A DNA stretch of 64,000 bases from Streptomyces sp. V2I9. Lineage in GTDB: Bacteria; Actinomycetota; Actinomycetes; Streptomycetales; Streptomycetaceae. The notes beneath the pieces were generated by a model, which searched no databases, was not told the DNA's origin, and worked only from the letters and a program-made list of their open reading frames with translations. The stretch is taken from contig NZ_JAUSZJ010000002.1 in the NCBI RefSeq assembly GCF_030817475.1, positions 5,346,626 through 5,410,625 on the forward strand, read 5' to 3'. Shown here piece by piece: positions 26,318-34,407 of the stretch. Position numbers and translations under genes: made by a program. The first letter of the stretch is position 1. The number at the start of each line of letters is the position of its first letter.

Positions 26318-27430
26318 GTGCGCGACATCCTGCCCGACCTCCGTGCCCGGTGCGCCGACGGCGTCCCCTTCGCCCTGGCGACCGTCGTCGCCGTGCACGG
26401 CAGCGCGCCCCGCGATCCGGGCGCGGTCATGGCCGTCGACGCGGCGGGCACGGTGCTCGGCAGCGTCTCCGGAGGCTGCGTCGAGGGAGATCTGTACGAG
26501 GTCGCCCGCGAGGTGCTCGCCGGGGCCGGACCGCGCGTGGTGGCGTACGGGATCAGCGACGACGAGGCGTTCGGCGTCGGGCTGACGTGCGGCGGCACGA
26601 TCGAGGTCCTGGTGCGTGCGTACGCCTCCGCGGCCGAACTGGCCGATCTCGCGGCGCTGCTGGAGCTGATCGCCGCGGACCGGCCGGTGGCCGAGGCGAC
26701 CGTCCTGTCCGGCGCGGCGGAGACCGGGGCCCGCCTCGTGGTCCGTCCCCCCGCTGCCGGGCCCCCCACCGGAACGCTCGGCTCCGAAGGGCTCGACGCG
26801 GCCGTCACCGACGACGCCCGCGGGCTGCTGGCCCAGGGGCACACCGGCGTCCAGTGGTACGGGGCCTGCGGGCAGCGCCGGATGCAGGAGGTGGCCGTCT
26901 TCGTCCGGACGTACGCCCCGCCGCCGCGCATGCTCGTCTTCGGCGCGATCGACCACGCGGCCGCCACCGCCCGCATCGGCGCGTTCCTCGGCTACCGGGT
27001 CACCGTCTGCGACGCCCGCCCCGCCTTCGCCACGCGGGAGCGCTTCCCCACGGCGGACGAGGTCGTCCGTGCCTGGCCGCACACCTACCTGGAGTCCACC
27101 GAGGTCGACGCCCGCACCGCGATCTGCGTCCTCACCCACGATCCGAAGTTCGACGTGCCGCTGCTCGTCGCGGCCCTGCGCACACCCGCCGCGTACATCG
27201 GGGTGATGGGCAGCCGCCGCACCCACCACGACCGGCTGGCCCGGCTGCGCGCGGCCGGAGTGGGCGAGGCGGACATCGCGCGCCTCGCCTCGCCCGTCGG
27301 CCTCGACCTCGGAGCCCGTACGCCGGAGGAGACGGCGGTCTCCATCGCGGCCGAGATCATCCAGCACCGCTGGGGCGGCACGGGCCGCCCGCTGGGTGAA
27401 CTGACGGGAGCGATCCACCGGAACCGATGA
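26318..27430 (+). CDS. XdhC/CoxF family protein
   Basis: A 370-residue protein with the two XdhC parts. The N-terminal segment (ATVVAVHGSAPRDPGAVMAV, GSVSGGCVEGDLYE) contains the conserved cysteine motif. The C-terminal Rossmann-like domain holds MLVFGAIDHAAATARIGAFLG, LTHDPKFDVPLL and YIGVMGSRRTHHDRLARL. XdhC proteins bind and mature the molybdenum cofactor for xanthine dehydrogenase or CO dehydrogenase-type enzymes. No such hydroxylase is encoded nearby, so its client is elsewhere or unknown. GTG start; its stop region overlaps the leader of the next gene, and co-transcription with ribF is plausible. Confidence 0.88.
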   Translation: MRDILPDLRARCADGVPFALATVVAVHGSAPRDPGAVMAVDAAGTVLGSVSGGCVEGDLYEVAREVLAGAGPRVVAYGISDDEAFGVGLTCGGTIEVLVRAYASAAELADLAALLELIAADRPVAEATVLSGAAETGARLVVRPPAAGPPTGTLGSEGLDAAVTDDARGLLAQGHTGVQWYGACGQRRMQEVAVFVRTYAPPPRMLVFGAIDHAAATARIGAFLGYRVTVCDARPAFATRERFPTADEVVRAWPHTYLESTEVDARTAICVLTHDPKFDVPLLVAALRTPAAYIGVMGSRRTHHDRLARLRAAGVGEADIARLASPVGLDLGARTPEETAVSIAAEIIQHRWGGTGRPLGELTGAIHRNR

Positions 27431-27501
27431 GTTCCGGTCCATCCGGAGGTCATCACCCGGAACCACCCGCAGACCGCGGCGCCCGCAACCGGAGGAATCC
27501 C

Positions 27502-28059
27502 ATGGCCAAGCTCATCTACTCGATGATCACCTCGCTCGACGGCTACGCCGAGGCGGCGGAGGGCGGCCTCGGCACCGGGGCCGACGATCCGGAGGTCCAC
27601 ACCTTCGTCAACGACCTCTTCCGCCCGGTCGGCACCTATCTCTACGGCCGGCGGATGTACGAGACGATGCTCTACTGGGAGACAGCGCTCGACGAGCCCG
27701 GTCAGCCGCCGCACATCGCGCAGTACGCCCGCGACTGGCAGGCCGCGGAGAAGGTCGTGTACTCCACGACGCTCGACTCGGTGTCCAGCGCCAAGACCCG
27801 GATCGAGCGGTCCTTCGACCCGGACGCGGTGCGGCGGCTCAAGGACGGGGCGGACGCCGACCTTACGGTCGACGGCCCGAACCTCGCGGCTCAGGCCATC
27901 GCGGCCGGCCTGGTGGACGAGTACCACCTGTTCATCACCACGAGCGTGGTCGGCGGCGGCAAGCGGTTCTTCCCCGACGGCGTGCGCCTCGACCTCGAAC
28001 TGGTCGAGGAGCGCGCCTTCGCCAGTGGGCTGATCTACGCCCGCTACCGGACCCGCTGA
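27502..28059 (+). CDS. dihydrofolate reductase (RibD C-terminal) family protein
   Basis: A 185-residue NADPH-dependent reductase-like protein. KLIYSMITSLDGYAE at the N terminus, YGRRMYETMLYWE, then VDGPNLAAQAIAAGLVDEYHL and VVGGGKRFFP match the RibD-C/DHFR-like family, common in actinobacteria and mostly of unknown substrate. The frame is open back to 27427, but ATG 27502 has a near-perfect GGAGGAATCCC before it. A small hairpin (28058-28072) overlaps the stop, facing the convergent ABC transporter operon. Confidence 0.85.
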   Translation: MAKLIYSMITSLDGYAEAAEGGLGTGADDPEVHTFVNDLFRPVGTYLYGRRMYETMLYWETALDEPGQPPHIAQYARDWQAAEKVVYSTTLDSVSSAKTRIERSFDPDAVRRLKDGADADLTVDGPNLAAQAIAAGLVDEYHLFITTSVVGGGKRFFPDGVRLDLELVEERAFASGLIYARYRTR

Positions 28060-28084
28060 GGCCACCGGCCTCGGGCCGTCGCCC

Positions 28085-29119
28085 TCAGGCCGTCGGCACG
28101 CCGGCCCCGCCTCCGCTCTCCCCGCCGCGCGCCGCCGCCCAGTGGCATGCCACCCGGGCGGCCCCGCCTCCGTCCAGCACCGGCAGATCCACCGTGCGGC
28201 ACGCCTCGGCCACCCCCGCCCGCTCCGCCTCGCCCGAGGCCAGCACCTGGCAGCGGACGTGGAAGCGGCAGCCGGAGGGCACCTTCGAGGGGTCCGGCGG
28301 CTCGCCGGCCAGCACCACCGGTTCGCCCTCCGCCTCCGGGAGGACGGACAACAGGGCACGGGTGTACGGATGCTGAGGGGCCGTCAGCATCTGCTCGACC
28401 GGGCCCGTCTCGACGATCCGGCCCAGGTACATCACCGCCACCCGGTCCGCGATGTTCCAGGCGAGCCCCAGGTCATGGGTGACCACCAGCGCCGACAGCC
28501 CCAGCTCGTCCCGCAGACGCAGCAGCAGGGCCAGGATCTCGCCCCGTACCGACGCGTCCAGCGACGCCACCGGCTCGTCCGCCACGATCAGCTCGGGCTC
28601 CAGCACGAGCGCCCCGGCGATCACCACGCGCTGGCGCTGACCGCCCGACAGCTCATGCGGGAGGCGCAGGAAGAACCGTTCCGGCGGACGCAGACCCGAC
28701 CGGGCCAGGGCGTCGGAGACGGCAGCGCGTTCGTCCCCGGCGCAGCCGTGGATGCGCAGCCCCTCGGCCACCGCCTCGTACACCGTGTGCCGGGGGTTGA
28801 GCGAGCCGCTCGGGTCCTGGAGGACCAGCTGGACCCGTTTGCGGTACGCCTTCAGGGCCTGGCCCGCGTAGTCGAGCGGTGCGCCGCCGAAGGTGACCCG
28901 GCCGGAGGTGGGCGGAACCAGGCCGAGCAGCGACCGGGCCAGCGTCGTCTTGCCGCAGCCCGACTCGCCGACCAGCGCCACGATCTCGCCGGGCCGGATG
29001 TCCAGGTCCACGCCGTCCACCGCGCGGGCGGTGGCCGCCCCGCGCCGGCCGGGAAACGCGACCTTCAGCGCCTCCGCGCTGAGGAGGGGCGTGGTGTTGA
29101 CGAGGTGCGTGGTGCTCAC
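28085..29119 (-). CDS. oligopeptide/dipeptide ABC transporter ATP-binding protein (second, DppF/OppF-like)
   Basis: One of two ATPases of a peptide/nickel-type importer. The 344-residue protein has Walker A GESGCGKTT, signature LSGGQRQRV, Walker B LIVADEPVASLD, and the family's C-terminal oligopeptide extension with a cysteine-rich CRFHVRC segment (possible Fe-S binding). GTG start at 29119 overlaps the upstream ATPase stop by GTGA (29116-29119). Last gene of the five-gene minus-strand operon; substrate unknown. Confidence 0.92.
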   Translation of the reverse strand: MSTTHLVNTTPLLSAEALKVAFPGRRGAATARAVDGVDLDIRPGEIVALVGESGCGKTTLARSLLGLVPPTSGRVTFGGAPLDYAGQALKAYRKRVQLVLQDPSGSLNPRHTVYEAVAEGLRIHGCAGDERAAVSDALARSGLRPPERFFLRLPHELSGGQRQRVVIAGALVLEPELIVADEPVASLDASVRGEILALLLRLRDELGLSALVVTHDLGLAWNIADRVAVMYLGRIVETGPVEQMLTAPQHPYTRALLSVLPEAEGEPVVLAGEPPDPSKVPSGCRFHVRCQVLASGEAERAGVAEACRTVDLPVLDGGGAARVACHWAAARGGESGGGAGVPTA

Positions 29120-30246
29120 GAGGTGCTCCTTGCTGCGTCGTCCCCGGGCTGTGCGCCGTCCACGGGCGCGCCCCGGGCATCGGGCCCCGCGCCGTCCGCG
29201 TGTGTGTCGTCCGCGCTCACCCGCACGCAGGCCGCCCGGCGCTCCGCCCCGGCGTCCCGCAGCTCCTGGTCCTCGGTGGCACAGAGATCGAGCGCCACCG
29301 GGCAGCGCGGATGGAACGTGCAGCCGCCCGGCAGCGCCGCCGGGTCCGGCGGGTCCCCCGGCAGACCGCGCGGCGCGTGCCGGGAGGCGAGGTCCCCGAT
29401 CCTCGGGAACGCGGCGGAGAGCGCCTTGCCGTACGGGTGACGGGCGTCCGCGTACACCTGCCGGGCCGGGCCCTCCTCGACGACCCGGCCCGCGTACATC
29501 ACCGAGAGCCGGTCGCAGGTGTCCGCGAGCACCGCGAGGTCGTGGCTGATCATGATCAGGCCGACGTTCTGGTCGGCGACCAGCTGCTCGATCAGGCGCA
29601 GGATCTGGGCCTGGATCATCACGTCCAGCGCGGTCGTCGGCTCGTCGGCGACGATCAGCCGCGGATCGCAGGCCAGCGCCATGGCGATCATCACACGCTG
29701 CCGCTGGCCGCCGGACAGCTCGTGCGGGTACGCCCGGGCGCGGGCGGCGGGAAGCCCCACCTGCTCCAGCAGCTCGCCGGCGCGCCTGCGGGCCGCGGCG
29801 GGCGTGGACCCGCTGTGCAGCAGGATCGGTTCGGCAATCTGGTCGCCGACCCGGTGCACGGCGTTCAGGGAGTGCATCGCGCCCTGGAAGACGATCGACG
29901 CGCCCGCCCAGCGGACCGCCCGCAGCCGCCCCCACTTCATGGTCAGGACGTCCTCGCCCTCCAGCAGGATCTCGCCGGACAGCTTCGCCGTCGCGGGCAG
30001 CAGCCGCAGCAGTGCGAGGGCCAGCGTCGACTTCCCGCAGCCGGACTCGCCGGCGATGCCGAGCTTCTGCCCGGCCTCGACCCGCAGGTCGACCCCGCGT
30101 ACGGCGGGGACGGCGTCGGCCCCGCCGCCGTAGGTGACGGTCAGGTTCCGCACCTCCAGGAGCGGCGGATCACCGGTGGGCCGATGCGCTTCGGGCGCGC
30201 CGCCCGGGTCGGGGTTCGGCGCGCCGGTCGTGGTCGTGGCGGTCAA
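29116..30246 (-). CDS. oligopeptide/dipeptide ABC transporter ATP-binding protein (first, DppD/OppD-like)
   Basis: Partner ATPase, about 376 residues. Walker A GESGCGKST, Q-loop VFQGAMHSLN, signature LSGGQRQRV, Walker B LIVADEPTTALD, H-loop ISHDLAV, and the C-terminal oligopeptide domain with CTFHPRC. The start is taken as TTG 30246, which overlaps the permease stop (TTGA, 30243-30246) and has GGGGGTG upstream. No ATG or GTG occurs in frame at that point; the next is a GTG inside the conserved VRNLTVTYGG. A rare TTG start inside an otherwise tightly coupled operon could reduce its translation. Confidence 0.9.
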   Translation of the reverse strand: MTATTTTGAPNPDPGGAPEAHRPTGDPPLLEVRNLTVTYGGGADAVPAVRGVDLRVEAGQKLGIAGESGCGKSTLALALLRLLPATAKLSGEILLEGEDVLTMKWGRLRAVRWAGASIVFQGAMHSLNAVHRVGDQIAEPILLHSGSTPAAARRRAGELLEQVGLPAARARAYPHELSGGQRQRVMIAMALACDPRLIVADEPTTALDVMIQAQILRLIEQLVADQNVGLIMISHDLAVLADTCDRLSVMYAGRVVEEGPARQVYADARHPYGKALSAAFPRIGDLASRHAPRGLPGDPPDPAALPGGCTFHPRCPVALDLCATEDQELRDAGAERRAACVRVSADDTHADGAGPDARGAPVDGAQPGDDAARSTS

Positions 30247-31220
30247 CGGGACACCCCCAGCTTGGGGTTGAGCACGGATTCGATGGCGCGGCCGCACAGC
30301 GTGAAGGCGAGGGCGACCACCGCGATGGCGAGTCCGGGCGGAGCGAGGTACCACCAGTTGCCGGAGCTGACCGCGCCGGCCTCGCGGGCGTCCTGGAGCA
30401 GACCGCCCCAGGAGACGACCGTGGGATCGCTGAGGCCGAGGAAGGCGAGGGTCGCCTCGGTGAGGATGGCGGTGGAGATCACGAGCGTGGTCTGGGCGAG
30501 CACCAGCGGCATCACATTGGGCAGGACGTGACGGGACATGATGTGCCCGTGCCCGCCGCCGAGCGCCCGTGAGCGTTCGATGTACGGGCGTGACTCGACG
30601 GACAGCGTCTGCGCCCGGACCAGGCGGGCGGTGGTCGGCCAGGTCGTCACGCCGATCGCCAGGATCGTCGTCCACACCGACCGGGACAGGACCGTCGCCA
30701 GCGCGATCGCCAGCACCAGGGTCGGCATGACCAGGAACCAGTCCGTCACCCGCATGACGACGGTGGCGTACCAGCCCTTGAAGTGCCCGGCGGTGATCCC
30801 GACCAGGGTGCCGATGGCCACCGACAGGAATGCCGCGAGCAGTCCGACGGTCAGCGAGACCCGCGTGCCCCACAGCATCAGGGCGAGCAGGCTGCGCCCG
30901 AACTGGTCGGTGCCGAGCGGGAACGCACCGCTGGGCGCCTCCATCGGGCCGCCCGGCGCGTCGGTCACGCTCTGTGAATCGGCCCCCACCAGCAGGGGGG
31001 CGGTCAGCGCCAGCAGGGCGATCAACCCGAGCACGGCGAGCCCGACGAGACCGGCGCGGTGCGTGCGGTACTGCCGCCAGAAGCGGACCGCCGCCTGCCG
31101 CCGCCGGGCACGGGTCAGGGCGCGCGCGCTCGGGACCGGGGCCGCCTTCCTCCGCTCCCCGGCAGGCTTGCCGAGGTCCGGTTCGCGCGGCTCGGAGGGC
31201 TTCTCCATCGACGTCGTCAT
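30243..31220 (-). CDS. peptide/nickel-type ABC transporter permease (DppC-like)
   Basis: A 325-residue inner-membrane permease of the OppC/DppC class. A basic cytosolic N terminus of about 55 residues precedes the first membrane helix (GLVGLAVLGLIALLAL). The OppC N-terminal domain and a binding-protein-dependent permease domain follow, with the EAA-like loop ERSRALGGGHGHIMSRHVLPN. Its ATG overlaps the upstream permease stop (31217-31220), and its own stop overlaps the first ATPase start. Confidence 0.92.
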   Translation of the reverse strand: MTTSMEKPSEPREPDLGKPAGERRKAAPVPSARALTRARRRQAAVRFWRQYRTHRAGLVGLAVLGLIALLALTAPLLVGADSQSVTDAPGGPMEAPSGAFPLGTDQFGRSLLALMLWGTRVSLTVGLLAAFLSVAIGTLVGITAGHFKGWYATVVMRVTDWFLVMPTLVLAIALATVLSRSVWTTILAIGVTTWPTTARLVRAQTLSVESRPYIERSRALGGGHGHIMSRHVLPNVMPLVLAQTTLVISTAILTEATLAFLGLSDPTVVSWGGLLQDAREAGAVSSGNWWYLAPPGLAIAVVALAFTLCGRAIESVLNPKLGVSR

Positions 31221-32308
31221 CGGCCCACCCGGGGATCGAGCAGTGGATAGATCACATCGGCGAGCGTGTTCATCAGGATCACCGCGGAGGCGAACACGAA
31301 GAACAGTGCCTGCACCAAGGGCAGGTCGGGCACGCTCAGTGCCTGGTAGAAGAGGCCGCCGAGGCCCGGCCAGGAGAAGACCGTCTCCACCAGGATCGCC
31401 CCCGCCACCGTCGTGCCGAGGTTCACGAAGAGCAGCGTCACGGTCGGCAGCATCGCGTTCGGCACGGCGTGCTTCCGGCGGACCAGGTCGTCGCGGAGTC
31501 CCTTGGCGCGGGCCGTCGTCAGGTAGTCGCCGCCCATCTCGTCCAGCAGCGAGGAGCGCATCACGAGCAGGGTGCGCGCGTACTCCACGGCGACCAGGGT
31601 GACGACGGGCAGCACCATGTGGTGGGCGATGTCCAGCACCCGGTCGAAGCCCTCGGTGTTCCCGGACTCCATGCCGCCGGTCGGGAAGAGACCGGGGATC
31701 GGGCCGACACCCACCGACAGGGTGATGATGAGGAGCAGGCCGAGCCAGAACGAGGGCACCGAGTACAGCGTCAGTGCCAGCGCCGTGTTGGCCCGGTCCT
31801 CGGCAGAACCGTTACGCCAGGCGGAGCGGGCGCCCAGCCAGATGCCGAGCAGGGTGTAGATCACGAAGGCGGTGCCGGTCAGCAGCAGAGTGGCGGGAAG
31901 CGCTTCGGCGATCTTGTCGACGACCGGGGCGCGGAACTGGTACGACGTACCGAAGTCACCGGTCAGCGCCTTGCCGCAGTACTGCGTGAACTGCTGCCAC
32001 AACGGCAGGTCGAGCCCGAATTCACGGCGCATCGCCGCGATCTGCTCGGTCGAGACCTGACGGCCACCGGTCATCTGCTTGACCGGGTCGCCGGGGATCA
32101 GCCGGAAGAGGAAGAAGCTGGTGACGAGGACGGCGAAGAGGGAGACGGCCGCCCCCGCCAGCTTGCCCGCCGTGTAGCGGGCGTAGCCGGCGGCGGAGCG
32201 GGAGCGCGGGGAGCGGGCCGACGGCCCGGCCGGAGCCGGACCGCCGGATTCGGCGCTCTCCACGCCCGCCGCGCCCTTCACCAGGGCGGGAGTGCTTTCT
32301 GAGCTCAT
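31217..32308 (-). CDS. peptide/nickel-type ABC transporter permease (DppB-like)
   Basis: A 363-residue inner-membrane permease of the OppB/DppB class. It has a cytosolic N-terminal stretch of about 45 residues, first helix AGAAVSLFAVLVTSFFLFRL, the family RLIPGDPV motif, and the coupling loop LLDEMGGDYLTTARAKGL. The end reads VFASAVILMNTLADVIYPLLDPRV, the usual DppB terminus. ATG at 32308, three bases after the binding-protein stop, so the whole operon is closely coupled. Confidence 0.92.
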   Translation of the reverse strand: MSSESTPALVKGAAGVESAESGGPAPAGPSARSPRSRSAAGYARYTAGKLAGAAVSLFAVLVTSFFLFRLIPGDPVKQMTGGRQVSTEQIAAMRREFGLDLPLWQQFTQYCGKALTGDFGTSYQFRAPVVDKIAEALPATLLLTGTAFVIYTLLGIWLGARSAWRNGSAEDRANTALALTLYSVPSFWLGLLLIITLSVGVGPIPGLFPTGGMESGNTEGFDRVLDIAHHMVLPVVTLVAVEYARTLLVMRSSLLDEMGGDYLTTARAKGLRDDLVRRKHAVPNAMLPTVTLLFVNLGTTVAGAILVETVFSWPGLGGLFYQALSVPDLPLVQALFFVFASAVILMNTLADVIYPLLDPRVGR

Positions 32309-32311
32309 GGA

Positions 32312-34189
32312 CTATTCACGGTCTTCCGCAGTGGAGCGGCGACGCATGGCGAACAGGAGTCCGCCACCGGCGAGGACGACGACGGCGATCCCGATCCCGA
32401 CGAGCACCCCGGTGGAGGAACCGCCGGAGTCGGACGAGCCGGACGAGGAGGCCCCGGCAGCAGGGACCGCCGACCACCAGCTCCAGTAGCCGTCCTGGCC
32501 GTAGATGTTGCCCGCGGCCGACGGCATGGTGGTGATGGACTCGATGTGGTCGGTGCGGTATGCCTCGACGGCATTGGGGTACGCCATGACGTTCATGTAC
32601 CCGGTGTCGTACAGCCGCGACTCCAGTTGCTTGACCAGATCCGCCCGCTTGGCGGGGTCGTACTCCGCCAGTTGCTTCTTGTAGAGCTCGTCGTACTGCT
32701 TGTCGCAGATGAAGTTGTCCGTCGCCGCCGTCTCCTTCGCCTTGGTCGGCAGCGCGGCGCAGGTGTGGATGGAGAGGACGAAGTCGGGGTCGGGGTTGAC
32801 GGACCAGCCGTCGAAGGCGAGGTCGTACTCACCCGCGTACCAGGGGTCGGAAACGTTGTCGAGGCAGTCGACCTTCAGCCCGATGCCCTGCGCGCCCCAC
32901 CACTCCTGGAGGTACTTGCCGATCGCCTTGTCGTTGGGGTCGGTGGCGTGGCAGAGGATGCGGAAGTCGAGCGGCTTGCCGTCCTTGCCGACCCGCTTGC
33001 CCGCGCTGTTCTTCCGGTAGCCCGCCTCGTCCAGCAGGGCCGCGGCCTTCTCCGGGTCGTAGGCCAGCTTCTGGTCCGCCGACGGTTTCCAGAAGTAGTT
33101 CCCGAAGCGCGGCGGGATGTAGCCCTCGCCCTCGACGGCATGGCCCTGGAAGACCTTGTCGATGATGGTCTTCCGGTCGACCGCCATGAACAGCGCGTGC
33201 CGCACCTTCTGGTCCAGCAGCGCCGGATGCCCGTCGCCGAACTTCTGCCCGCCCTTGGTACGCGCCCCCGGATTGACGGCGAGCGCGAAGAAGCGGCGGC
33301 CCGGAGCGTCGTTCACCTCGATGTCGGGGGCCTTCTCCAGCGAGGCGGACTGGGCCGGAGTGAGGCTGGGGCTGCCCGCGACGAAGGAGACCTCGCCCTT
33401 GCGCAGGGCGGCCACTGCCGCGTCCTGGTCCTTGTAGTAGCGGAACACCAGTTCGTCGAACTTGGGCGAGCCGCGCCAGAAGTCCTTGTTGGCCTTGAGC
33501 TTCACGAAGCTGTCGACCTTGTAGTCCGTCAGGATGAACGGACCGTTCCCCACGACGGGGAAGTCCTTGTCGTTGTTGAACTTCGAGAAGTCGTCGACCT
33601 TCTCCCAGACGTGCTTGGGGACGATCGGCACGTCGAGGGCGGCCATGGTGGCCTGCGGCTCCTTGAGCTTGATGACCAGTTTGTCCTTGCTGGGCGCGGT
33701 CACCTTCTCGAAGTTGCCGACGAAGCTGCCGTTGGAGGTCGCCGCGCCCTCGTCGGTCATCATCGTGTTGAACGTCCAGGCCGCGTCCTCGGCGGTGGCC
33801 TGCTGCCCGTCGGACCACTTCGAGTCCGAGCGGATCGTGTACGTCCACGTCAGCTTGTCCGCCGAGGGCTCCCACGCGGTGGCCAGACCCGGAATGGCCT
33901 TGTTGTCCTTCGGGTCGTAGTTGGTGAGGTAGTCGTACATCAGCCGGTGGATGCTGGTGCTGACCAGCCGCTGGGCCAGGAACGGGCTGAGCGAGTCGAC
34001 GCTCTGCGCGACGGCGACCGTCAGGGTGGTCTTCCCGTCGTCGGCGCGAGCTTCGGAGGGCGCGGGCATGAGCGGGTTTCCGGGTACGACGGACCCGGCG
34101 GTGAGCGCCAGGGCGGCCGCGCCGGAGGCCAGCAGGAGGTGCAGGCGTCGGCGTGGCCGGAAGAAGTGATGGGGAACTCTTGTGACCAT
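32312..34189 (-). CDS. extracellular solute-binding protein family 5, C-terminally membrane-anchored
   Basis: Substrate-capture subunit of the importer, 625 residues. It begins with a basic N region (MVTRVPHHFFRPRRR), then a hydrophobic core LASGAAALALTAG and an A-x-A-like site near ADD (about 49), i.e. a Sec signal peptide. No lipobox cysteine is present, which is unusual for a Gram-positive binding protein. The family 5 core spans about 55-570 (LATAWEPSADKLTWTYTI, YKVDSFVKLKANKDF). After a Ser/Gly linker comes a helix, VLVGIGIAVVVLAGGGLLF, and an RRR stop-transfer end. It would thus be held by the C-terminal helix instead of lipid. First gene of the operon. Confidence 0.9.
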   Translation of the reverse strand: MVTRVPHHFFRPRRRLHLLLASGAAALALTAGSVVPGNPLMPAPSEARADDGKTTLTVAVAQSVDSLSPFLAQRLVSTSIHRLMYDYLTNYDPKDNKAIPGLATAWEPSADKLTWTYTIRSDSKWSDGQQATAEDAAWTFNTMMTDEGAATSNGSFVGNFEKVTAPSKDKLVIKLKEPQATMAALDVPIVPKHVWEKVDDFSKFNNDKDFPVVGNGPFILTDYKVDSFVKLKANKDFWRGSPKFDELVFRYYKDQDAAVAALRKGEVSFVAGSPSLTPAQSASLEKAPDIEVNDAPGRRFFALAVNPGARTKGGQKFGDGHPALLDQKVRHALFMAVDRKTIIDKVFQGHAVEGEGYIPPRFGNYFWKPSADQKLAYDPEKAAALLDEAGYRKNSAGKRVGKDGKPLDFRILCHATDPNDKAIGKYLQEWWGAQGIGLKVDCLDNVSDPWYAGEYDLAFDGWSVNPDPDFVLSIHTCAALPTKAKETAATDNFICDKQYDELYKKQLAEYDPAKRADLVKQLESRLYDTGYMNVMAYPNAVEAYRTDHIESITTMPSAAGNIYGQDGYWSWWSAVPAAGASSSGSSDSGGSSTGVLVGIGIAVVVLAGGGLLFAMRRRSTAEDRE

Positions 34190-34329
34190 GGACGGGGACC
34201 TCGCGTCATCACTCGCTGGAGAAGGCGGGTAGAGCTCTGGATCGCCAGTTGGTGAAGCGAAGGTCTATCAGCGGGGGTCGAGCCTCGTCAACGGTCTGTC
34301 AAACCGCGTGTGGGCTGCGGGAATACAGA

Positions 34330-34361
34330 AGGGCTCGCACCGCGTGAGCGATGCGAGCCCT
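34330..34361 (-). terminator. terminator after the EspI-like gene
   Basis: A 10-base stem (34330-34339 with 34352-34361) lies 47 bases beyond the minus-strand stop at 34408. The remaining 34190-34329 is the upstream region of the binding-protein gene; no clear promoter hexamers were picked out. Confidence 0.55.
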
Positions 34362-34407
34362 CATTGGTCTCTACCACTTCGGCTGGGCCGGCGGCCCTCC
34401 GCCGCCC

